The notes beneath the pieces are model-generated. The model did no database searches. It saw nothing but the letters and a program-made list of their open reading frames with translations, and was not told where the DNA came from. A DNA stretch of 64,000 bases from Urechis unicinctus. Taxonomy: Eukaryota > Annelida > Polychaeta > Xenopneusta > Urechidae. Positions 35,966 to 52,178 of the stretch are shown here, piece after piece; the stretch's first letter is position 1, and every line of letters starts with the position of its first letter. The position numbers were made by a program, and so were the translations under genes. Location: the NCBI GenBank assembly GCA_034190875.2, contig CM067354.1, positions 12,084,237 through 12,148,236 on the forward strand, in the 5' to 3' direction.

Positions 35966-36419
35966 TCGCAACGCTGTATCCGAATTGCGAGGTTCGGTTA
36001 GGCGCTAGCATGACACGCACTCTAGGTCAGACAGTGCTAGAGCTATACTTGAACTATTGCTTGTATGTTTCTACCAATCCCACCAGAACACCAATTAAAT
36101 TAAGCTAATTAAAGACCTCGAGGCTGACACCTTTGTTGGGCACGCGCTGAGCACTACTACATGTGAGCTATATCATCGCTATGTTTTCGGCTCCACTCAC
36201 CGAGGCTTTAACAACAGTTAAGCAATGCATATTTGGAAAAACAAGCACCGAACCAACAGGGTCCGGGGGAGAGGAAGACACTACTTGTAGGCTATAGTAT
36301 GTGCTTAACTCTACTATTACATGTGCTTAACTCTGCTATAACACGTGCTTAACTCCACTATAGCATGCGCTTATCAATAGCTGACAATTTGACAAACAAA
36401 TTTAGTAGGTAAACATGGA
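35966..36419 (+). other. decayed Polinton interior
   Basis: Short coding-like scraps occur in several plus-strand frames (for example MFSAPLTEALTTVKQC at about 36180), with no continuous gene. A 22 bp tandem repeat lies at its right part. Confidence 0.35.
36299..36372 (+). repeat. 22 bp tandem repeat, ~3.5 copies
   Basis: The unit is close to ATGTGCTTAACTCTACTATTAC and is repeated three times with a partial fourth. It sits inside the Polinton relic, just upstream of the next coding remnant. Confidence 0.8.
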
Positions 36420-36985
36420 AGAAACGAACACGAATCAAGGGGAGACAATACGGGTAGAGTGACCAGTGAGCGACCTACAAAAAAAACGCAGCAGGACAAA
36501 AGGTAGCTGCAGCTCGAAAAGCCAATCAGAATAAGCTTCTGAGAGAGCTCTGTGAGGGTAAGGCCACGCTTACAGATTCTAGAGACGAAGCTGTCTAGTC
36601 AACATCAACGAGTCAGCCTCCGAAAAGGTGGGCTTGTCCAACATGGGCTTCGCCTTTGGTTATCAGCGGCGTTGGGGTGTTTGGACTATTATGGTATTGG
36701 TGCAGGAACAAACTAGTAGCCTCGCGCCTTAAACACGTTGTGGTACAAAAGCCTCGGGAAGTTGATTCAAAGGATCTTTTGCTAGTCAACGTGCTGAACC
36801 ATGGTGTAGTTTGTTCCGGCATATCAATAGGTTATTCCAAGCTTGCTAAGATGGGTGGGGCTCTGCCGCGTCTTGAATTCTTGTCACGCGATCTGGCTAT
36901 GGCTGTTGCCAATGTATCACTAGCCATGGCCACCAAGGATATGCTAATTAAACAAGGGATGTTACCCAGTGATATACTTTCTTAA
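36420..36985 (+). pseudogene. Polinton membrane protein remnant
   Basis: A possible N-terminus, rich in Lys/Arg/Ala, starts at ATG 36415-36417 and is broken by stops and frameshifts. An unbroken ORF from 36656 then continues to TAA at about 36983-36985, with a membrane segment (VISGVGVFGLLWYW) and a conserved C-terminal part (KMGGALPRLEFLSRDLAMAV). Further in-frame sequence after the stop (LVNPLAFSGSNFL) suggests the stop is premature. The motif set is one I associate with Polinton accessory proteins; function unknown. Confidence 0.5.
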
Positions 36986-37072
36986 GTGATAGCCTCGATT
37001 GCGATACTTGTTGGAGGTGCCCTTGTCAACCCCCTTGCATTCTCTGGGAGCAACTTCTTATGAAGCAGCCAA

Positions 37073-37297
37073 GTGGACGTGGAACGTAAGCGTCATAATA
37101 TTGCAATAAAGCAGCTACAATCTGCTCAGGCGGCATGGGCTAAAAAGCGAACTGAGGGGTTAGACTTCATCAATGAGCAGCTCCTCCGCCAGGGACAAGC
37201 CAATCATACTTTCAGGGATGTTGACAAGGCTATGCGAGAGTACTCCCTGATTACAGGTAAATCGGCTGACCCCCTGGAGCCTCAGCTTTCAGCATAG
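37073..37297 (+). CDS. Polinton accessory protein, helical
   Basis: An ORF of 74 codons. It contains ERKRHNIAIKQLQSAQAAWA and FINEQLLRQGQANHTFRDVD, a charged helical protein often found beside the membrane protein at 36.4-37.0 kb in Polinton-type elements. Coding-like sequence just upstream in frame suggests it may have been fused to that protein or followed it closely. It is short relative to what I recall, so it may be truncated. Function unknown. Confidence 0.5.
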   Translation: MDVERKRHNIAIKQLQSAQAAWAKKRTEGLDFINEQLLRQGQANHTFRDVDKAMREYSLITGKSADPLEPQLSA

Positions 37298-37299
37298 AG

Positions 37300-37590
37300 T
37301 TGAGGGCTACTGGAAAACGCTCGACTGAGTGGGTTTCTCGACTGCAGGCTGTAGTCTCTGTGATAAATAATGAGGTGACTGGAAAAAAATAAAAGAAGCT
37401 ATAAAGGCAAAACGAGTTGCACAAAAGCCCTCTTCCATCATACTAGGTCACCCGCTGGGGGTCAAAAAGCAAAAGATCCCCTCAGGTGTTGGCTTTTGCT
37501 CTCTCTACTAGCCAAGTGAGTTAGACCATGTGTGTAGTCACTCGATGTTTACCGGATTGGACGCTCTGTCACTTAAGCTGGTAACTTACA
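37300..37590 (+). other. Polinton interior, coding scraps only
   Basis: Short plus-strand pieces such as KEAIKAKRVAQKPSSIILGH occur without a continuous frame. Confidence 0.3.
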
Positions 37591-37594
37591 CAGA

Positions 37595-37813
37595 TATAAG
37601 ATAAAACATGGTGTCGCTAATTGTCTTTGTACGGTTTGTCAGAAGGCTATGAAATATAACCTAGGATTGTGTATGGATTGTGGGTTCAATAACGCCAACC
37701 ACAGGCGTGTTTATCAAAAGAAAATAATTGCTTCACAACAGCCTGACACTGACTCACCAGCCGGCGACACTGGGCCTAAAAAAGAACGGGGATATCCTAG
37801 TGTAAAGAAATAG
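37595..37813 (+). pseudogene. Polinton small zinc-ribbon-like protein
   Basis: One plus-strand frame reads CLCTVCQKAMKYNLGLCMDC and runs to TAG at 37811-37813 with a basic, Pro-containing tail. The paired C-x2-C motifs about 12 residues apart are typical of a small zinc ribbon. No clear start codon is visible, so the N-terminus is missing or in another frame. It lies directly before the polymerase remnant. Confidence 0.4.
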
Positions 37814-37979
37814 AAATCCTGTCGAACTTGGCACTGTCAACAAGGTAAAAGTCCGCTCGCTGTCTGGTCGTTGTCTTTTTTGTATCATAAAATTATCATT
37901 TAGAAATATGGATATATATATATTAAACTCACAATACGAGAGCACTTGAAAAGCGTAATGAATTTGACCGTGTATGCTA

Positions 37980-40420
37980 GATTAAAGGCTGGGGTGTCAC
38001 CTCCCGCACCACATAAAACACCCCCTGTCCCCGCACCACGGAAATAACCCCCACCCCCCACCAACTCGCCGCCCCAATGCCACGTAAAGCAGCCCCCCCC
38101 GTCCCTACACCACATCTTAAGTTCAAGAAGACTAAGTGGGCTGTAAAAACTATTTGCGTGGATGGTTGATGAACGATGTTCTTAATAGCGTGCGTCGGCA
38201 TATGTGTAAAGTTTTGACTGATGAAATATAAGATCTAAACGCAATTAGGTGTCAGTTTGCCCTTAAAGTAAGACTTGAAGCACAACGATGATGGTAGCAC
38301 TGAGTATGGTGAGCCTGTATTGCGTAATAAACAGCAGGTGGTTGTCTAATATCCAAGAGCGGTTGGAGAAGTGGACCAATAAAGGGTCTGGTAGGGAGTT
38401 TGATGCAGTCACAACTCTGTGGTTTGATATTACTAACTACCAGCCATTAAAAGGTGGCTCCTACTTGTCGCTACCGAGTATTCTGGCACATAAGATGGCG
38501 ATCATAAACGTGAAAAACGCTGACGACTACTGCCTTCTATGGTCTATTGAATCGGCTCTGCACACGGTTGTCAAGGACCCACAGCGACCATCGAAATATA
38601 ACATTCAGTGGCTGTTAACCCTGTTGGAAGGTAAATGCGTAGAATATCCAACACCTGTGTCGCACATTAAGAAGGTAGCAAAGCATGCTTACATAGCCTT
38701 GAACGTCTTTGGCTGGGATGGGAGGGCCACTATCATACACCACATCAGTAAACATCCTGGACCACGTATAAAACTTATGCTGTTTGAGGAGGATGGTAAA
38801 TTTTATTACGCGCAAATCAAAAATCTGAATAGCTTGCTGTATGATCAAAGTAAATACCAACACCGCAAGTTCTGCTGTGAGCGATGCCTACATGGTTATA
38901 CCACTGATAAACTGCTCTCTGAGCACAAACCTGAGTGTATGGGGATAGGGCAAACTGCTGTGCGAGTGGATATGCCTGAAGAAGGGAAGAACGTATTATC
39001 CTCCAGAATTGGCAGAAGCAGCTGACTGCCTCTTATTTTATCTACCCCGACTTTGAGGCGCTCACAGTAAAACATCCGGACCCTGCACCCACCGGGTGCT
39101 GCACCTGATCTAACCAAGAGCACCACGCAGAAAACGGAGGAACATGAACCATGTGGTTATGGCTAAGTAGTTGTCCGCTGTTATGGTCAAACCGAACCCC
39201 CTGTGGTGTATAGAGGAGGCAAAACTTTGGAGAAATTTTTGCAAGCCCTGCAGCAGGAAGAGCTCAAGATCAAAGCTGTTCTGTCATACCCGATTCCCAT
39301 GCGCATGGCGCTAAAGGATAAAACAGTGCATAAGGCAGCAACCCATTGTCATGTGTGTAAAAAAGAACTGGGTAGGGACTCCGTCCGCAAACAATGTCAT
39401 ATAACAGGTAAGTACAGAGGGTATCCTACAATGCCTGCAAACTAAAGCTGCGGTTGAATCCTAAGACACCGGCCGTGCCTGTAGTATTCCATAACCTACG
39501 TGGCTATGACTTCCACCTCTTGATGCAGGCCGTAAGCAAGGTGGAAGGAAGGATCAACTGTATCTCAACCAATATGGAGAAGTATATATCCCAATCGATC
39601 GGACAGTTACGCTTTATTGACAGTGCACAGTTCCTCCTGGCCTTGCTTGACAAGCTAGTGTATGCAAACAACCCAGACGACTTTGCAGTGACGGCTAAGT
39701 ATGTGCCTGATAAAACAAAACGCCGGCTGCTACTGCGCAAGGGAGTGTATCCCTATAAGTTTATGGATGGCTGGGATAAGTTTGATGCCTCGCTGTCGCC
39801 AATTCAGGAGTTCAACAGCAAGCTCTCTGAGCAAGGTATATCTGCTGCAGACTATGATTATAAAAACATGGGCGACGATCATGACCTGTACCTGCGCACA
39901 GATGTACTAATCTTGGCTGATGTATTTGAGATATTCCTCACAACCTGTCTTAAGCAGTATGGCTTAGATTCAGCTCACTACTATACCAGTCCTGGCCTTT
40001 CATGAGATGCGTTTCTTAAGAGTACGGGGGTGGAGCTCGAGCTTCTCGCCGACTAGACAAACACCTATTCATTGAGAAGGGCCTGCACAGTGACATTAGC
40101 ATGGTATCACGTCGCAACGCTAAAGTTAATAACCCGTACGTAGAGTGCTTTTAGCAGGATATGCCAGCGAGTTATATCCAGTACATTGACGCTAACAACT
40201 TGTATGGGTGGGCTATGAGTCAACTATTGCCTACTGCGGGTATTGAGTGGGTGGATCAGCCGGCCAATGCCAAAACCGGATATATACTCGAAGTTGATCT
40301 GGAATACCCTGCAGCGTTATATGTTGGTCACAATGATTATTCACTAGCCAGAGCGAGTGTCTGTGTAGAATGAATGGTTCTCAGACTACCAGAAGGATCT
40401 CTTAGGTGCATTTGGGTGTA
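37980..40420 (+). pseudogene. Polinton family B DNA polymerase, N-terminal half, broken
   Basis: Protein-primed type B polymerase that replicates the element. A Pro/Arg-rich leader at about 38.0 kb is followed by YQPLKGGSYLSLPS and FCCERCLHGY (ORF 38288-39025). An exonuclease-I-like DFEAL follows in a shifted frame near 39.05 kb. Next come a C-x2-C zinc-binding segment (THCHVCKKELGRDSVRKQCH, ORF 39203-39445), FHNLRGYDFHLLMQ and DLYLRTDVLILADVFEIFL (ORF 39454-40005). The palm motif A region DANNLYGWAMSQ lies in ORF 40161-40373. At least three frameshifts and several in-frame stops are present. Motifs B and C (the second catalytic aspartates) are missing because recognisable sequence ends at about 40.42 kb, so the enzyme is dead. 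Confidence 0.88.
37984..38110 (+). repeat. C-rich low-complexity stretch
   Basis: Pyrimidine-rich, CACC/CCCC-dense tract that corresponds to the Pro-rich leader of the polymerase relic in at least one plus frame. Confidence 0.5.
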
Positions 40421-42419
40421 CCGGAAATTGTACATGCATAGCATATAATCGGTGATAACACAGCTTCGTGAATAAAGACACAAATCAAGTTGAACATGTC
40501 AGGGCATCTGTCTCTCCATATAACCCTTATCATTTTTCTGAGTTTTTCCGCGCATTGCACGCATCTGCAAAAGATCAATGAAATGCATCAGACTGAATGA
40601 TTTAGAAGCAGCCGATAGCATTACACAACATGAAATTCCTGGATTAAACTTATTTGCACCTATGACCGACAGAATAATACTTAAACCCCAGAAGCATATA
40701 CTTTATCAAAGAGTTCTAATTATTTGTCAGATGATTTCAGACCAATATAGCTGTTAGGTCATTCATAACTAAATAGTACAAGAGTTACCTGAGGAAGCAC
40801 TCGCTAGCAATTGCTTATATTTGGTTAAAACCACCCCCATATCCCATCGCCCTCTCGGATTATCAAAATTGACCATTTAACATTGTTGTTTAATCGTTCG
40901 AGTTTAGGTTGACGAGTTGTTTTAGAAAAAATAATTTATAGGAAATTTCACGATTTCAGTTTAATACAGAAGAACCTTAAAGCTCCACCTAAAACGCTTT
41001 ATCTCTTACCTAAAAAACTTCTTTATATATAGGGGGGAATAATGACTGTTCCATCATTATGAGAGCTGACGTTTGGTTTTGCCATCATCAGCCATCACAT
41101 ATACTGCTTGTTAGAGCGTAGTCCTCAAACTACTTCGTAATAGTCGCTGGATTGTTCATAGAACGGCACGCTGAATTGCAAACAATTTGCAAAATACTGA
41201 CTTGCGAGAGCTGTCGCATGTCATGATTTACTCTTTTTCTTCATTGTATATCCTTTCTGCGCCATAAAACGCTGTGCATTATGCATTAGATATCTGCACA
41301 AATGTGATATACAGCAAAAATACACAATACACATAACCCATCGAAATAATAATGAGGCACCTGCCCTAAGGCCAGACTTATAATTAAGTCAAAGATAGAA
41401 CGTTGTGGAACCAAACATGGTCAGATAAGTATTGCAACCTTTGTTGTCAACGAAAGGACTCAGGCGCTTCTCAAAGACAACGAATCTGCCAATCATGCAG
41501 TATCATTTCACAGTAATGTATAGCAGTTATGTATTTGTGTAAGATAATCACGCATGATATGTATTTGACATCGTATCGATTGGAGCTGACAAAGAGGAAT
41601 TTTAGTTTGTAGAAAACCTCTTTATATTGTCTGTATTTTGTGCTTTGCGAATTTCTATGTGATCCATTATGTTAAACAGACATCAAAGAAGACTGATTGG
41701 GCGTCATGTTTCGTCAACCATATTACGCTGGCATATCGTTTGAACAGAACCAGCGGTCAATGATTATGGAAGATAATATAGTCATTAGCTGTTCAGCTCT
41801 TTACATTACAATTAGAGCGCGGGATCTTCTCACAACCTAATACCAATGAGCTTAGAGTTGCGTAACATCAAAATATTGATAGGGTCATATGATTTAACCC
41901 ACTGTTTGCTGATTAAAAACAAAGCTTTGAGTGACTAATATACAACTACAAGTGTTTGAACAGTCGGATCGTTATGTTCGAAATATGATTGTATTTATCT
42001 TTTGTATCTTAATGTGGTGACAACAAAGGAAAACAAAAGCAACATCCTCCACAGTTCGCCGTGATCAGCACTAAGTATGATGATATATAGGTAGGTCTGA
42101 TATTAAGCACTAGGATCTCATGTGCATTGTAATCGGCATGAATCATATGACGGGTATGCAATAACTAGACCTTGGTACCCGCCGAAACTTGTCGTTTGAC
42201 ACTCCATCCGTCATTGGTGAAACCCAGCACACTGGCGGAAATTTGACGCTATGTGCATCCTGTCATGTAAGAAATCCGTCACTACTCATAATTTACTTTG
42301 CCAATCACATCTTGCTTGCTCATAAAAAATCCATTAAGATCCATTATACTCAGGTGCGCGTAAGACAGATAAATGTAACACCACGTAGAGGCCATATGCT
42401 GGTGAGTGAGAGTGCTTTA
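40421..42419. other. non-coding stretch, no gene seen
   Basis: AT-rich sequence to the right of the Polinton truncation. No polymerase C-terminal motifs, integrase or other recognisable feature continues here. Confidence 0.5.
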
Positions 42420-48026
<5,607 letters not shown>

Positions 48027-48077
48027 GATTATATATATTTTTGATACGATTGCGACCTTTTTGATACAATCGACCTA

Positions 48078-48110
48078 CTATTTTGGCACACGATCTGAGT
48101 GCCAAAATAG
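48078..48110. repeat. perfect hairpin, 12 bp stem and 9 bp loop
   Basis: CTATTTTGGCAC at 48078-48089 pairs exactly with GTGCCAAAATAG at 48099-48110. A second small palindrome, CAAATTTT ... AAAATTTG, follows at 48139-48159. There is no adjacent gene whose end they would mark. Confidence 0.85.
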
Positions 48111-48159
48111 TCAAGAGCTTTTTGAGTGCTTTGTTCTGCAAATTTTTATTTAAAATTTG

Positions 48160-50914
48160 TGTTACCTGGTAAATTATCTCCATTCACATTCATCCATTGC
48201 AAGACTTTAACCCTTGCATCGGGCAGGTGGTAGTTCGGGACGTTTGAACAATTTTATATATTGGACTGACGACCATTTTGGTACTCTGCATTTAACAGCT
48301 TGTTTCTGGTTATTATCCGATATATCATAATCCCAACTTCTGATATATTGCTTAGAATTACTTCCTTCACAATTATATTCCATCCACGTGACATTCGACA
48401 GAGGCAAATTAAAAATATATATATTTGGTCTCGACGTTTTCCAATGATATATATTCGCCCAGAAAACCGAAACGCTTCGGCTGATCAGATAATTCGTAAG
48501 GCACCTCGTGCTTTGAGATGAAGTTGCGTTGCGGGCCGAGAATATCTTACGATTTGGTAAGCAATAACCACAACTCTTGAATATATTATGGCGTTATTTA
48601 AGACACTTATACCCAAGATGATATCGAGAAAATATATATAATGTCGCTAAAGTGTATTCGATAACATTGGTTCTTAGCCTGGCTTTCTAATATCGCCCAC
48701 TGTGACATTTTGTGATTAATCTAAATCATGACAACGCTGGTTCGATAGATTGGATATATTGTGTAGTATACTCAACCTGACATATAAATGGAATCTGTTC
48801 AATGTTTGAGGTACTTTACTTTAGCTATGTGCAGTCAAGTTATGTTGGTTAGTCGCGTTTGTCATAACGTATGTATGTATGTAAACAATATTTTGATCCG
48901 TGATAAAGGTCGCAATCTTTATTTTCAATCGTTAGGCGTAAATAATGCGTAAAACCGAGATGTTTTGATTTTACCTTGATCTGAAACTAATGTCAAGGTC
49001 ATCAAATAAGTGAAAAATTAGTATCTCGAATAACTCCATTAATAGTGGTCGGATTGTAACATAATTTACATCATTGTGTAGCTCATTTTAATTGCAAACT
49101 AGAACTAGTAATTTGTTTAAGCAGAATGGATGGAACATAACAAGTATATGTAAACTGAGATATTTAATAACAATTAATATGTTGCATTTTCATTTCAGCA
49201 TATCATTTTACCTTGATGGCAGACCTGATATAGATGTATATGGAATTATCACTATATATATTCTTGATCATTTCCTTTTCAGTTACTGAATGCACCATAT
49301 ATGGTATAACATGGGTTATGTGTTTATTTACTGCTACAAGTGTCATGTTGATTCAAAAGTAACTCTTATCCCCAACCTACCATTACATTGGGAAGCATAA
49401 GTGATAGTATTATTGATTTCATAGAATCGACGAATGTTTGCACACTTATTCATAACCCCTCTTAATGCTAATATTGGAAACAGCCCCTCACTAATAGCCA
49501 TTAATATCACATAACCACCAACAGTGTTATTTTGCTGTTCCCCACTCCAAAGCTGCTAATGCGGTCTGAGGGACACGAGCGCCCATGCGCCCATCCAGTC
49601 CGCTAAGACCAGCTAGCAAAAGCCGATCTGTCGCGCTGCACAAATGCCACCGCGGCACCGCGCTCGGCTTGCGAGGCGTGGCTTTCGTGGAAACCTGTCA
49701 AGTCGCAGCAAGGACCGTTCCAATTGTTTGTCAAAATGTATGTAGAATATAGAGCGCGTTTACTCTCTGCTTCATTGTAAATGCAATGAACATCACTGAT
49801 GTTATTGCTTAAACTAACAACCATAATTATAGTGGCAGCCGATTTGATATTATTTAACGTGCCTGGATACAATAGTCTACTTGCAAGCATCGTTAGAAAA
49901 CACCCCAAACCCCTTGAATTGGGCGATTCCAACCAGTTGTGGAGCAAGGAAACTTCGCCTCTGACAGCGTCCGCGCTGTTTATAACTTTCGATCTTTCAC
50001 TGTCTATGGTGGCATCGGATCATCATAGCACCAGGGGCGAGTGCTTTAATGTATTCTTTTCCACATTTGTTTTGGAAAAGTTCCTTAGCATGTGAGGATT
50101 TTGTACGTGCAAGTCTGACAAACTTGTTATGGTTAGAAACCCCAACAGGATAAGCATTATGTCATGTTGCGGTTTGTCAGGTTGGCAGTATCATAATTAT
50201 AAGTCCGCGTAGGGCTAAATCACATCTTTCTTTGAAGCAGAGAAAGTTTAGAAAGATAAATGTTCTATTACTCAGATAGTTTCCTATCGTTTACATAGTA
50301 AGAATATCTCCTCAAATAACAACCGCTTTGTTGTATTCTGAGTATCATGACAGAGTTCTTCCGTATCTGTTAAAAAATACGGGATGGAGAGAGGAGGTGA
50401 GTTTCCCAAACAATGCAGGTCAAATAATTCATTGGGATGCTCCGATAAGCAGGGTTGATAGATTCAACGGTATGACATAAATTATTTAAAAAGTTATTTA
50501 AGCATGGCAGCAGTTTCACTCACACACGCCAAATGGCTGTTAATCGTGCAAATGACTACAACAGTCCAATTAAATTTGTAAATCAGGTTAATTCTATACC
50601 AACCTTTGACAAAGTAGCAATATGAAATCTCCCAAGGACGCGGATCGTTGCCATGAGGCCGAAGCTATATGGCGTTAAGAGATTTCTCTAGGAAAATAAG
50701 CTGAATACATGGTGTCTTTAAATTAACCGTACCATTTTATTCTTGGTCCCACAGAAGAGATAATCATACGGATGTGTTGAGGTGAGTCTTCTTTATGTTG
50801 TGGTTACGTACGTCACCGCTGTGGTCATAGGTTCTGACCCTGACAAGGGCCTTACAAAAGGGGCTTAAGTCACCCCCTCCCACCCCCCCCCCCCCTCCAC
50901 TGCAAGTCACCCAA
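48160..50914. other. non-coding stretch, no gene seen
   Basis: No recognisable domain-bearing ORF or element was found. The largest ORFs (49603-49947 minus, 49799-50095 plus) lack family features. Confidence 0.45.
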
Positions 50915-51045
50915 AAGGGAAGTTGGCCCCTGTTTTCGTTGTGGAAAACAGGGGCACTTCAAAAGGGAATGCCCAATGGCCCGGGGGGAGGGAGTCCCAG
51001 AACTCCCCGAGGCACCAAGTCGGGAAACGCCCATGGACATTACTT
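50915..51045 (+). pseudogene. CCHC zinc knuckle, gag-type fragment
   Basis: The plus strand reads GPCFRCGKQGHFKRECPM at 50925-50978, an exact C-x2-C-x4-H-x4-C retroviral-type zinc knuckle (50931-50972). It is followed by an acidic, Pro/Glu-containing stretch (EGVPELPEAPSRETPMDI). A C-rich low-complexity run lies immediately upstream. Zinc knuckles of this form are typical of the nucleocapsid end of gag proteins of LTR-type retroelements. No protease or reverse transcriptase follows, so this is an isolated fragment. Confidence 0.65.
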
Positions 51046-51186
51046 ATCATTGTTGCAGCATTACTATGAGTATAATTAACACTGGTATATTTAATATTCC
51101 TTAGTATCCCTTAGTAACTTAAGCATATGTACACTAATATGCAAAGGAAAATTAGAAACAGTTAAAAATTTTGAGAATATTTAAGA

Positions 51187-51900
51187 GTGAAATGTTTATC
51201 AATGAGGATCAGTGTTTACAGAAATGATGGCGGAACAGCATCCAGCACAAGAAAACGATTCGGAATGGATTTGGAAGAGGTGCTGGCCCACAAGCGACCT
51301 AAAAAGAAGCCATTCCTAGATTCATGCATTGAGGCTTCAAAGAGGACTTGGGACCTCCAAAACTACCTTCCCTAGCAGCCTGAAAGTGAAGACGATTCTA
51401 CCATCGTAGCCCACAGGAAGTGGCTCCAGAAAGAGTTTGCAAAGGAGAGGCGCTGTTGACAAAAACTAGGTAGCTGAGAAGATGCTCCTTAATATGTCTT
51501 TGTGACGTCGTCTGATTGTGCAAGACGGAATGCCAGTGCTTCAGTGCACTGAGCAACACCCATGGTTACAGGAAAGAGCAGGGGTGAGATATTTTTATAC
51601 AAGCATATGTGATTTTGAATAGTATCATAGTGTTTGAAGTCTATATTTTATGAACTGATTTCCCATTGTAGAATTGCACTGAATCATTAATTAATTAATG
51701 ACTCTTAAGGCTTTGTCGGTCGCAGCTGTATGCAGATTTCACTAGACTGGGGCCTAAGGCAGAGAGTGGCGACATTGGCAAGCTCCTTCTGTCTGGCCTC
51801 AAATGCTATGGGTGGGGCATTATGGAAAAATCTGCCTTTCAGACTGAAGGAGATGATTTCGAGAATGAACCTGTTGAAGGACCAAGTAGAGAGAGCAGGT
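51187..51900 (+). pseudogene. fragment of an uncharacterised SAMD3-like protein family
   Basis: Two exon-like blocks. The first (51187-51590) contains ERFGMD-type sequence (RKRFGMDLEEVLAHKRPKKK), STIVAHRKWLQKEFAKE and later, in another frame, a piece resembling RRRLIVQDGMPVLQ; it is broken by several stops. The second (about 51720-51899) reads QLYADFTRLG and LLLSGLKCYGWGIMEK and ends at a GTAAAG donor. The order and motifs match a large uncharacterised family of fish and invertebrate proteins that also includes SAMD3-like members, as I recall it. Stops in block one indicate a pseudogene. Confidence 0.4.
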
Positions 51901-52178
51901 AAAGAATCCCAGTTTACCATATTCAACATGTACCAACCAAATAACTGCCGCATATTGTGCTTCAGGTTCATGGTAGCTACAATAGTGTCGCTTTCTTACT
52001 ATTTATTTAGTTATTTTTACATTGGTTCGATCATATACTAAACTTGATGTAGCTAAACAACATGGCTTCCGAATTCGAAGGCGGTATTGCGGAGGCTGAG
52101 CAAAATTATACGCTCCGCGATTTTTTCCCTGCAACTTTCCTTTCTACTGATTTGTATCTATTAAAAAGTCGTAATCAG

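Larger units (their letters stand above)
31850..40420. mobile_element. Polinton/Maverick relic, right-truncated
   Basis: Polintons are large self-synthesising DNA transposons related to adintoviruses. They normally carry a protein-primed family B DNA polymerase, a retroviral-type integrase, an adenovirus-like protease, an FtsK-type packaging ATPase and capsid proteins. Here the polymerase N-terminal half and several accessory proteins are recognisable, most broken by stops and frameshifts. The integrase, protease and ATPase are not visible. The polymerase stops at about 40.42 kb, where recognisable sequence ends abruptly. Terminal inverted repeats could not be identified, so both limits are approximate. 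Left-side genes run minus and right-side genes plus, apart from one plus-strand ORF at 33.4-33.9 kb. Confidence 0.85.

Noticed and set aside
35642..40160. Stop-codon reassignment, because several in-frame stops in Polinton genes are TAG
   Set aside because: Frameshifts and a TGA in place of a sense codon occur in the same genes, so ordinary pseudogene decay explains them.
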